In this document: one piece after another, positions 8,793 to 15,677 of the stretch | Layout of the letters: each line of letters starts with the position of its first letter | Position numbering within the stretch: the first letter of the stretch is position 1 | Origin: Comamonadaceae bacterium | Lineage (GTDB): Bacteria; Pseudomonadota; Gammaproteobacteria; Burkholderiales; Burkholderiaceae_C | Direction of reading: 5' to 3' | Assembly (NCBI GenBank): GCA_027488255.1 | Contig: JAIYBZ010000005.1 | Coordinates: forward strand, 1 to 41,959 | DNA length: 41,959 bases | Translations under genes and position numbers: made by a program | The notes under the pieces: model-generated | The model's database searches: none | The model's input: only the letters and a program-made list of their open reading frames with translations | Told to the model about the DNA's origin: nothing

Positions 8793-9935
8793 TCAGGCTT
8801 TATTGACTTGGCCCTGAGCGTTTCGAAAAATGATTTCGACTTCGTTCACGATTTCATGCCAATCCCATGGACGGATGCTTTCATGGGTATGTTTTTTGGC
8901 TTCTAGCAATGTCGCCGGGTCTTGCGTGATTTCAAGTGCTTTCAGCACATAACGCTGAGGATCTTCCCCTTGGACCAACCAGCCATTTTTATGGTTGTCG
9001 ATCACCTCTGTGGCCGCAGCACAGTCAAAAGCAAGAACGGGAGTCCCACTGGCCATCGCTTCTAGTGTCACATTGCCAAATGTTTCGGTCAGGCTTGGAA
9101 ATAGAAACAGGTCGGCACTGGCATAAATACTGGCCAATTCACTGTGCGAGCACATGCCCATGAAAATGGCTTTGGGGCAATCGGCTTGGAGTTTGGCTCG
9201 GTAAGGCCCGTCGCCTGCAAAAACCAATCTCACTTGACGCCCGCTTGTTGAAATTGCGTGAAAGGTGTTGACAATTAAATCAAGATTTTTCTCAGCCGCC
9301 AATCTTCCTACTGACAAGAGAACCAAGGTAGCGTCATCGGCCCGCCACTTGGTCCGAAGTGAACGATCGCGGTGGCCGGGGTGAAACAGTTGAGTGTCTA
9401 CGCCTCGCGCTACAACGCGCAGATTTTCAAAACCTGCCGCATGCAATTGCAGTTGAAGAGCGCGTGTAGGCACCATGGTGCAGAGTGTGCGGTTATGAAA
9501 CTTTTTCAAATACGCCATGATCGGTTTACTCAGCCAGCCTGCGCCGTAATGTTTGCTGTAGCTGTGAAAATTTGTCCGAAAGTCAGAAGTGACTGGCAAA
9601 CGCAGGACCCGCGCAGCTTGCAAAGCTGACCAACCCAAGGGCCCTTCTGTGGCGATGTGAACCAAATCAGGCCGCTTGATGGTCCATGCTTTGATGAGTG
9701 ATTTTTTGCTCGGGAAGCCCAATTTCAATTGGGGGTAGTGGGGTATCGGGAGACCCTTCAGCAAAATTTCTGACCACCCGGCGTGCTCTGTTCCCATGTC
9801 ATATTTGTCTTGTCGGGGACGAATCAGCTGGATGGTATGTCGTCTGAGACTCAGCTGATGTATCAGCTTTGACAAAGTCAAAGCAACACCATTGACTTCG
9901 GGTGGCCATGTTTCGGTGACTACCGCGATGCGCAT
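8793..9935 (-). CDS. GT4-family glycosyltransferase (SqdX/Agt/MgtA-like)
   Basis: About 380 residues with the GT-B fold. The start MRIAVVTETWPPEVNGVA is the hallmark of the GT4 subgroup that includes mannosyltransferase MgtA, the sulfolipid synthase SqdX and the diacylglycerol glycosyltransferase Agt. The acceptor-side segment HSYSKHYGAGWLSKP and the donor-site E-x7-E motif (TETFGNVTLE) are present. The frame is open to 10064, but no ribosome site supports the longer forms, so I start at the family-typical Met. Sugar and acceptor are not proven. Because ugd and lipid genes flank it, a glycolipid synthase is plausible. A PhoB-box-like sequence with a -10 at the right spacing lies upstream (10003-10036). 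Confidence 0.88.
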   Translation of the reverse strand: MRIAVVTETWPPEVNGVALTLSKLIHQLSLRRHTIQLIRPRQDKYDMGTEHAGWSEILLKGLPIPHYPQLKLGFPSKKSLIKAWTIKRPDLVHIATEGPLGWSALQAARVLRLPVTSDFRTNFHSYSKHYGAGWLSKPIMAYLKKFHNRTLCTMVPTRALQLQLHAAGFENLRVVARGVDTQLFHPGHRDRSLRTKWRADDATLVLLSVGRLAAEKNLDLIVNTFHAISTSGRQVRLVFAGDGPYRAKLQADCPKAIFMGMCSHSELASIYASADLFLFPSLTETFGNVTLEAMASGTPVLAFDCAAATEVIDNHKNGWLVQGEDPQRYVLKALEITQDPATLLEAKKHTHESIRPWDWHEIVNEVEIIFRNAQGQVNKA

Positions 9936-10002
9936 GGGTGGGTTCGTGGGCTCGATGTTTTCCACCAAGATGCGGTCATTCAATAAATCGTCCATGGTCA
10001 GA

Positions 10003-10036
10003 ATTTTCGAGATGCCATTTAACAGCTTGATGACAA
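10003..10036 (-). promoter_or_regulatory. Candidate Pho-box promoter of the GT4 gene
   Basis: On the - strand, TTGTCAT-CAAG-CTGTTAA (10036 to 10019) fits the 7-4-7 direct-repeat pattern of a PhoB box, 13 of 18 positions against the E. coli consensus by eye. Exactly 10 bases later is GAAAAT (10008 to 10003), a 4 of 6 match to a -10 hexamer, the spacing usual in PhoB promoters. Transcription would start close to 9997, giving a leader of about 60 bases before the chosen start at 9935. Confidence 0.4.
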
Positions 10037-10080
10037 AGTCCGATTTATATAAATTGCATGTCAATTCGAATACATCGGGC

Positions 10081-10114
10081 TTGTCACTGATTTTTCACAT
10101 GAATTCATCATGAT
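10081..10114 (+). promoter_or_regulatory. Candidate Pho-box promoter of the Mpo1-like gene
   Basis: TTGTCAC-TGAT-TTTTCAC (10081-10098) has the PhoB direct-repeat period of 11 bp, about 12 of 18 consensus positions by eye. CATGAT, 4 of 6 for a -10, follows after exactly 10 bases (10109-10114). It points to the gene starting at 10144. Weak alone; the correct spacing and the second candidate on the opposite strand raise interest. Confidence 0.35.
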
Positions 10115-10143
10115 CCCAAAACCTAAATCGAAGAGGTATCAGC

Positions 10144-10752
10144 GTGAAAGATTTTCTAGAAGCTTTACGAGTGCAGCGTTGGGATGACCATCGTTACTAC
10201 CACCATTGCCGCATCAATCAGTCTTTGCATCTTCTGAGTGCCATGGCGTTTGTCGTTTCATATGCGCTTTTGTTTGTCGATCCTGCCAAGGCTGCACTGT
10301 TGGCGTGGATGGTTTCGATGACGAGCAGACAAGCGGGACACTTCTTCTTTGAGCCATTGGGATATGACCACGTCAACCAAGCCACCAATGAATACAAAGA
10401 AGAGATCAAGGTGGGCTACAACTTGCGACGAAAGGTGGTTTTGCTCAGTGTCTGGGCTTTGCTGCCACTGGGCATTTTCATGAACCCAGGATTCTTTGGC
10501 TTGCTTCCTGTGCATGAAAATTTCTTCGAATACCTGGATTCAGTCGGTTATGCCTGGTTGTTCTTGGGCCTTGCCGCTTTGTTGTTCCGTACTGTGCATT
10601 TGTTCTTCTTGTCCAATGTGCAGACAGGCTTGGTCTGGATGACCAAGATACTGACAGACCCATTCCACGATATTTATCTGTATCACAAAGCACCATGGCA
10701 ACTTTTAAATGGCCAGCGCTTTGGTGAGGACCATTTGCACACCAGCCGATAA
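10144..10752 (+). CDS. Small membrane protein, possibly Mpo1/DUF962-like
   Basis: A 202-residue protein starting at GTG with GAGG about 8 bases upstream. It has four or so hydrophobic segments (about 28-50, 52-60, 97-115, 132-158) and conserved-looking His clusters: HRYYHHCRINQSLHLL near the N-terminus and RQAGHFFFEPLGYDH in the middle. The spacing of a His/Asn segment, a membrane helix and a GHFFFE motif resembles the Mpo1/DUF962 family, whose yeast member is an iron-dependent alpha-dioxygenase of 2-hydroxy fatty acids. The match is by eye and may be only to the membrane-embedded metal-site pattern. Lipid genes on both sides fit a role in fatty-acid or lipid chemistry. Otherwise uncharacterised. 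Confidence 0.72.
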   Translation: MKDFLEALRVQRWDDHRYYHHCRINQSLHLLSAMAFVVSYALLFVDPAKAALLAWMVSMTSRQAGHFFFEPLGYDHVNQATNEYKEEIKVGYNLRRKVVLLSVWALLPLGIFMNPGFFGLLPVHENFFEYLDSVGYAWLFLGLAALLFRTVHLFFLSNVQTGLVWMTKILTDPFHDIYLYHKAPWQLLNGQRFGEDHLHTSR

Positions 10753-10754
10753 GC

Positions 10755-10791
10755 CGGTGACGGACCCCCAGGTACTTGGGGGTATTCACCG
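10755..10791. terminator. Long stem-loop at a convergent gene junction
   Basis: Outer arms CGGTGA (10755-10760) and TCACCG (10786-10791) enclose inner arms ACCCCCA (10764-10770) and TGGGGGT (10777-10783) around a 6-base loop. It fills the gap between two convergent genes and overlaps the stop codon of the - strand one. A T-run is poor on both sides, so it may stop transcription weakly or protect 3' ends. Confidence 0.5.
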
Positions 10792-12417
10792 AAAGAGTGT
10801 TTCTTTGAGAATTTGACGGCGAATGCTTTTGTTGGTGAGTGTTGTTGTGTGCCACCACCAACCGTCTTGTTGCATCTGTTGACTGGCGAGCACAAATCTC
10901 TGAAGAACGGCTTCGAAGTCGGCTTCGCTGTAATTCAGGCTAAAGATCAAGCGTCCAGTCCCCACCCAACTGAGTGACAGTCCATGCAGCCTGAGGTAGT
11001 ACTGCAGCATCCAGTTGTAACGACTGGGCTGTGTGTAAAACAAAGTCCAGACACTCGACATGTTGGCTGCTTGCAGTGGCAAACCAAGCGCTTGCATGGT
11101 GTCATTGAAACGCCTAGCACGTGCGTTCCAGCATTCATCAAGACCTTCGTAGATTTTTTGGATTTCTGGAGTTTCAAGTTGTTCCAGGAACACTGCCATG
11201 GCCCCCATCACGGCAGGGTGTGCATTGAAAGTTCCCCTTGCAAAGCAAATGTCTGCGGGATGTTGATCGTTAAAACGCTTCATCCATTGTTTTTTGCCGC
11301 AGACCACACCAACCGGATAACCGCCCCCAAGGGTCTTTCCGTAGGTCACCATGTCGGCTTGAACGCCAAAATATGCTTGGGCACCACCAGCGGCCAATCT
11401 GAAGCCCAAGAAAACCTCGTCAAAAATCAGGACGATTCCTTTTTCAGTGCACACCTGACGCAACGCTTTGAGCCAATTTGTGTAGGCCTGCCGGTCGTAA
11501 GAGGCGCGTCGGCTGCTGTCCACAAGGGTCGAATCACCGGGGGCGTTGGCGTTTGGATGCAGGGCTTGCAATGGGTTCACAAGAACACAGGCGATGTCTT
11601 TTCGGTTGCGCAAAACTTGAAGACTGCGTTCACTCATGTCACTCAAGGTGTAAGTTTCACGCGGCGGCATTGGATTGCCTGGGCCGGGCTGAACATCCTC
11701 CCACCAGCCATGGTAGGCACCACAAAAGCGCACGATGTTTTTGCGTCGCGTGTGGTACCGCGCAAGTCGAACCGCTTGCATGACGGCTTCCGTACCCGAC
11801 ATGTGAAACGAAACCTCGTCCATGCCCGACAAAGCTTTGAGTTTGCCGACGTTGTCTGCCACGCAGGACGGATAGGCACCCAAAATAGGGCCCATGGCCT
11901 GTGTTCTGGTCAATCCTTCTGCCATGGTTTTTTTATAAAAATCGGCCCCAAACACGTTAACGCCGTAGGACCCCGTCAAGTCGTAAAAACTTTGTCCGTC
12001 CAAGTCGGTGACTTGAACGCCTTGAGCAGATTGCAAGAAAGAACCTACTTTCAAATGCTCGCGGACCATGCGACTGAATTGAAAGGGCACTCTGTATGCG
12101 GCAATGAATTGCATATCGGAGATGTTTTCGCGGGCCGCAGCAGTCGCCTCAATGCTCAATTTGTGCCGAGCTTGCAATGTATTGGCCAACTCAAAAAATG
12201 CCTGTTTTCGCAAAGCTTGAATGTCTTCAGGTGCTCCATCACAGTTGAAAAAAGCATCGTCCTCCAAGTTGTAGCCCGGCAGCCAACGTGCGAGACGTTT
12301 GGCGATGCGGGAATGCCCAGCCAAAGAACGGTGTTTGGCGCGAGACAATTGCAGGCGCTGGTGCGCAGAGGGCAGCAACGCGATCAAAGCTCCAAGTGAG
12401 ATCCAAGTGGCGTTCAC
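10786..12417 (-). CDS. Class III PLP-dependent aminotransferase of unknown substrate
   Basis: Fold type I PLP enzyme of the class III group (glutamate-1-semialdehyde aminomutase/omega-aminotransferase type). Visible motifs are the cofactor loop SGTEAVMQAVRLAR, YHGWW, the Asp motif LIFDEVFLGFR, and the Schiff-base lysine in TYGKTLGGGYPVG, residue 361 counted from the GTG start. I use GTG 12417 because AAGGA lies 5 bases before it; an ATG at 12435 would add six residues. Some 75-90 N-terminal residues, including a hydrophobic stretch and basic segment, precede the catalytic domain and are unlike hemL, which is about 430 residues; here it is 543. It is divergent from psd with about 50 bases between. 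Its substrate is not known; a lipid-linked or long-chain amine is possible from context only. Confidence 0.85.
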   Translation of the reverse strand: MNATWISLGALIALLPSAHQRLQLSRAKHRSLAGHSRIAKRLARWLPGYNLEDDAFFNCDGAPEDIQALRKQAFFELANTLQARHKLSIEATAAARENISDMQFIAAYRVPFQFSRMVREHLKVGSFLQSAQGVQVTDLDGQSFYDLTGSYGVNVFGADFYKKTMAEGLTRTQAMGPILGAYPSCVADNVGKLKALSGMDEVSFHMSGTEAVMQAVRLARYHTRRKNIVRFCGAYHGWWEDVQPGPGNPMPPRETYTLSDMSERSLQVLRNRKDIACVLVNPLQALHPNANAPGDSTLVDSSRRASYDRQAYTNWLKALRQVCTEKGIVLIFDEVFLGFRLAAGGAQAYFGVQADMVTYGKTLGGGYPVGVVCGKKQWMKRFNDQHPADICFARGTFNAHPAVMGAMAVFLEQLETPEIQKIYEGLDECWNARARRFNDTMQALGLPLQAANMSSVWTLFYTQPSRYNWMLQYYLRLHGLSLSWVGTGRLIFSLNYSEADFEAVLQRFVLASQQMQQDGWWWHTTTLTNKSIRRQILKETLFR

Positions 12418-12467
12418 AGTTTTTCCTTGTTCCATGAATTTTCTTTTTATTCAATTTGAGTGACAAC

Positions 12468-13352
12468 ATGATGAAGATTCGTCCCTATCTCCAAAAATGG
12501 ATGCTGCAAGAAGATTTAAATTTTTTGCTGACCAACCGGATTCCACGATTGGCACTGACCCGCTTCATGGGATGGTGGAGCCAAATTCGTCATCCTTGGG
12601 TTGTCAAAAGCTCCATGGCCATTTGGCGTCTCTTCAGTGATCTGGATTTGAGCGAGGCGAAGAAACAAAATTTTTCAAGCTTGCACGATTGTTTTACCCG
12701 CGAATTGATGCCGGGTGCCAGGCCTGTGAACCTTGAACCGCAACTGATGACTTCGCCATGCGATGCCATCGTGGGTGCGACGGGTGAAATCCGAGAAGGT
12801 CAAGTTTTTCAAGCAAAAGGTTTTCCATATCTGCTCAAGACCTTGCTGGGTGAATCAAGGATGTGCCAACCTTGGCTTGAAAAATTAGAGGGGGGGCGAT
12901 TCGTGACCTTGCGGCTGACCAGCAGCATGTACCACCGGTTCCATGCGCCACACGATGTGAAGCTCAGTCATGTCACTTATATCTCTGGCGATACATGGAA
13001 TGTCAATCCCGTCGCCTTGAAACGAGTTCAGCAATTATTTTGCAAAAATGAACGTGCTGTACTGCATTTGCAAACCCATGATGGGGTGCCTTTTTTGATG
13101 GTGCCTGTGGCGGCCGTTTTGGTGGCCAGCATGCGGTTTCATGCGGTCGATGTGTTGTTGAATTTGCAATACAAGGGTGCCAACGAAATTCCCTGCAATG
13201 CCGATTACGCCAAAGGGCAAGAAATGGGTTGGTTCGAGCACGGCTCGACCATTTTGATTTTTGTACCAGCTGGTTTTGATTGGGCGCCGGGCATCGTCAG
13301 CGGAGAAAAGGTGAAAATGGGCCAACCGTTATTGGTCAAACCCTTGCCTTGA
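12468..13352 (+). CDS. psd: Phosphatidylserine decarboxylase (E. coli-type)
   Basis: Membrane-associated pyruvoyl enzyme that makes phosphatidylethanolamine from phosphatidylserine. Its N-terminal half aligns by eye with E. coli Psd (LTRFMGWWSQ, FTRELMPGARPV). The active-site segment YHRFHAPHDV is present, and the self-cleavage site is HGST with the pyruvoyl-forming Ser260; the usual bacterial form is LGST. The C-terminal alpha chain would be about 36 residues. The frame reaches a TTG at 12456, but ATG 12468 (or 12471) is likelier. Burkholderiales often carry a shorter psd beside pssA in the ilv region, so this may be a second enzyme. It converges on ppk2, 12 bases away. Confidence 0.9.
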   Translation: MMKIRPYLQKWMLQEDLNFLLTNRIPRLALTRFMGWWSQIRHPWVVKSSMAIWRLFSDLDLSEAKKQNFSSLHDCFTRELMPGARPVNLEPQLMTSPCDAIVGATGEIREGQVFQAKGFPYLLKTLLGESRMCQPWLEKLEGGRFVTLRLTSSMYHRFHAPHDVKLSHVTYISGDTWNVNPVALKRVQQLFCKNERAVLHLQTHDGVPFLMVPVAAVLVASMRFHAVDVLLNLQYKGANEIPCNADYAKGQEMGWFEHGSTILIFVPAGFDWAPGIVSGEKVKMGQPLLVKPLP

Positions 13353-13364
13353 AAGGACAGCGTT

Positions 13365-14267
13365 TCAGTATTTTTCTGGAACGATCATTTCTGCAGGGAT
13401 GGGGTGACGTATGTAGTCTGGATTTCGAACACGGCCAGGCAGGTTCACTTGTGTGTGTTCGATCTCGTGATAGGGCACCTGGCTCAATAGATGGTCAATG
13501 CAGTTGAGACGCGCTTTCTTTTTGTCAACGGCTTGAACGACCCACCAAGGCGCTTCTGGGATATGCGTACGCTCAATCATGGTTTCTTTAGCGCGTGTGT
13601 AATCTTCCCAACGACGGCGGCTTTCCAAGTCCATGGGGCTGAGTTTCCACTGCTTGAGCGGGTCATGGATGCGACCCAAAAACCGTGCGTGTTGCTCGTC
13701 ATCTGTGATGGAGAACCAGTATTTGATTAATTGAATTCCGCTGCGGATCAACATTTTTTCAAATTCAGGAACAGAGCGAAAAAATTCCTCATATTCCTCT
13801 TCGGTACAAAACCCCATCACTTTTTCAACGCCAGCGCGGTTGTACCAGCTGCGGTCAAAAAGAACGATTTCTCCTGCGGCAGGCAGGTGGGAAATGTACC
13901 GCTGGAAATACCATTGGGTTTTTTCTCGGTCGTTGGGAGCCGGCAGAGCCGCTACCCGACACACACGGGGATTGAGGCGTTGTGTGATCCTTTTGATCAC
14001 GCCACCTTTGCCGGCAGCATCGCGACCTTCAAACAAAATCACCATGCGATGCCCAGTTTTGACGACCCAATCTTGCAAGATGACCAATTCTGATTGGAGT
14101 CTCAGCAAGTCACGAAAGTAGCGGCCACGGGCAGTGGCATCGGTGTGCGATGGATCGTGGCCATCCATCAGGTCGTCATCGAAACCCAATTCGAGCTCTT
14201 CATCCAGGCTGTCCAGTAAATCTTCACGCAACTGGCGCAACTGCTCTTCGTTGATTTGATGGGTCAT
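13365..14267 (-). CDS. ppk2: Polyphosphate kinase 2 family protein
   Basis: Soluble P-loop kinase that moves phosphate between polyphosphate and nucleotides. The 300-residue, single-domain form fits class I PPK2. Walker A is GRDAAGKGG at residues 81-89, Walker B is the FDRSWYNRAG segment at about 137-146, and the lid region carries RFLGRIHDPLKQWKLSPMD. An acidic N-terminal tail (residues 15-40) is typical of proteobacterial members. Class I enzymes mainly phosphorylate ADP or GDP with polyphosphate, so this one may use rather than build the polymer. Two PhoB-box-like sites lie 47-105 bases upstream of its start. Confidence 0.93.
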   Translation of the reverse strand: MTHQINEEQLRQLREDLLDSLDEELELGFDDDLMDGHDPSHTDATARGRYFRDLLRLQSELVILQDWVVKTGHRMVILFEGRDAAGKGGVIKRITQRLNPRVCRVAALPAPNDREKTQWYFQRYISHLPAAGEIVLFDRSWYNRAGVEKVMGFCTEEEYEEFFRSVPEFEKMLIRSGIQLIKYWFSITDDEQHARFLGRIHDPLKQWKLSPMDLESRRRWEDYTRAKETMIERTHIPEAPWWVVQAVDKKKARLNCIDHLLSQVPYHEIEHTQVNLPGRVRNPDYIRHPIPAEMIVPEKY

Positions 14268-14313
14268 GGGACAGGATCAAACAAAAATAAAAGTCCCAAT
14301 GTGTCTTGTGTCC

Positions 14314-14331
14314 ATGAAAGTTCGATGACAA
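14314..14331 (-). promoter_or_regulatory. Candidate Pho box (proximal) upstream of ppk2
   Basis: Read on the - strand: TTGTCAT-CGAA-CTTTCAT, two 7-mers 11 bp apart, about 14 of 18 positions of the E. coli Pho-box consensus by eye. It lies 47 bases before the ppk2 start codon. No convincing -10 hexamer is found at the usual 10-base distance (CACATT, 3 of 6). Confidence 0.45.
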
Positions 14332-14349
14332 ATAGCATTCGAAAGAGTC

Positions 14350-14383
14350 TTGTCATGACATTTTCATGACAAAGCAATAAAAC
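14350..14383 (+). promoter_or_regulatory. Candidate Pho boxes shared by ppk2 and the CorA-like gene
   Basis: The segment reads as a direct repeat on both strands. On the - strand TTGTCAT-GAAA-ATGTCAT (14372 to 14355) matches about 15 of 18 Pho-box positions and points to ppk2. On the + strand TTGTCAT-GACA-TTTTCAT (14350-14367) matches about 13 of 18, and TAAAAC (14378-14383) follows after exactly 10 bases as a 4 of 6 -10 hexamer for the CorA-like gene. The same bases form the inverted repeat TGTCATGA/TCATGACA. Confidence 0.5.
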
Positions 14384-14425
14384 TTCCGTTGTCTGCACAG
14401 TCGATATCTTGGCTTTAGGAAGCGT

Positions 14426-15523
14426 ATGCAAACTTTTACGATCAGCGCCGATCAAATTTCAGAAACCGATGTTTTGCCCAATGCTTTGCCGCCTGAGGGT
14501 TTTCTTTGGCTGGCATTTTCCAGACGTGAATTTGAAATTTTGCAGGGCCAAGTTCAACACATGCTCAGTCAATTGTGTCGCGTTCAAATTTACGATTTGC
14601 ATCTCCAAGATGTGTTGAACAACCAATTGCCTTCGCATTACGATTTCACGTCCGATTACGACTTGTTGGTATTTAGAAGGTTGGCCCAGGGGAGAACAGA
14701 GACTGACTTGTCAAAACCTGGGGAAATATTGCACCGTGAGAATTCAAGTGCAGGTCCAAGTATTTTGAAAAAGATTGACACAAGCCCTGTAGCGTTTGTT
14801 GTTTTCAATCGAGTGGTCATTTCAGTGCATCCGGTGGACTGTTCTGTTCGACAGACATTTATTTCTAAGCTATTGAATGCATCACAAATGAGCGGTGTGC
14901 AAGCCATGAATCGCTTGCCAACCAGCCCGGCAGATTTGATGTTGAGGATGGTGAGCAGTGTGGTGGATGTTTATCTGAACTTGCGACGAGAACTGACACG
15001 CCAATTGGACCATTGGCAAAGTGAATTGCTGAATCCACATGCACGCTTTAACAATTGGAGTGCATTGTTAAATGCACGTCTGTCACTCCACTATCTCGAC
15101 GAGGTGTGCGAGGACCAGAGGGCGGCCATCACAGATTGGATCGAGGCGCTCAACACGTGGCCATCCGATGATATTTATCAGCCTGAAAGTTTGGAATTGC
15201 TCAAGATTCGCAGTCGAGATGTTTTGGAACACATTGAGCGTGTCGTACACCATGTCGGGCGCTTGGAGCAGAGCGCTGAAACCGCTGTGCAGATGCACTT
15301 TAACGCTCAAAGTAATCGCGCCAACGAGATCATGCGAACCTTGACGGTATTGACAGCGATTTTTTTGCCACTGAATTTGATAACAGGATTTTTTGGAATG
15401 AATTTTCAAAATTTCCCCGCGTTGTACGCAGACCATGGTTTGTTATGGACAGAGATCTTCATGGGCGTTGTTGCAGTGGGATTGGCTTTGTTGTTTTGGC
15501 GTAAGCGTTACCTGGGACGCTAG
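14426..15523 (+). CDS. CorA-family divalent cation transporter
   Basis: Inner-membrane pentameric channel family that moves Mg2+ (CorA) or, in the ZntB branch, Zn2+. The 365 residues comprise a long cytoplasmic N-terminal domain and two C-terminal membrane helices; the pore signature GMN is at residues 324-326 (FFGMNFQNFP) and the C-terminus is basic (WRKRYLGR). The substrate cannot be told from sequence; the segment after GMN is not the MPEL typical of E. coli CorA. AGGA lies 5 bases before the ATG. Polyphosphate binds Mg2+, so divergent pairing with ppk2 may be functional, but this is inference. Confidence 0.88.
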   Translation: MQTFTISADQISETDVLPNALPPEGFLWLAFSRREFEILQGQVQHMLSQLCRVQIYDLHLQDVLNNQLPSHYDFTSDYDLLVFRRLAQGRTETDLSKPGEILHRENSSAGPSILKKIDTSPVAFVVFNRVVISVHPVDCSVRQTFISKLLNASQMSGVQAMNRLPTSPADLMLRMVSSVVDVYLNLRRELTRQLDHWQSELLNPHARFNNWSALLNARLSLHYLDEVCEDQRAAITDWIEALNTWPSDDIYQPESLELLKIRSRDVLEHIERVVHHVGRLEQSAETAVQMHFNAQSNRANEIMRTLTVLTAIFLPLNLITGFFGMNFQNFPALYADHGLLWTEIFMGVVAVGLALLFWRKRYLGR

Positions 15524-15630
15524 GCTGCAATGGGAGAGGCGGCAATGCCATAACCTTCCTAGATGATGAGTAAGTAAAGTTTTTTGCCAAATGCCTTGGT
15601 GGAGAGCTGCGCACTGAGCGCGGTTCAGGG

Positions 15631-15649
15631 CGCCGCAGACCCTGCGGTG
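15631..15649. repeat. GC-rich stem-loop between the CorA-like gene and the next gene
   Basis: CGCCGCAG-ACC-CTGCGGTG, an 8-pair stem (one G-T) with a 3-base loop, 29 bases before the next ATG. It is not followed by T residues. It might attenuate transcription or fold in the leader of the downstream gene; nothing decides this. Confidence 0.35.
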
Positions 15650-15677
15650 TTAAGGTGGGGCGTGCTGAGGAGCCCCT

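Noticed and set aside
10984..12399. 471-codon + strand frame opposite the aminotransferase gene
   Set aside because: Antisense shadow. The - strand protein has intact PLP motifs; the + frame has none.
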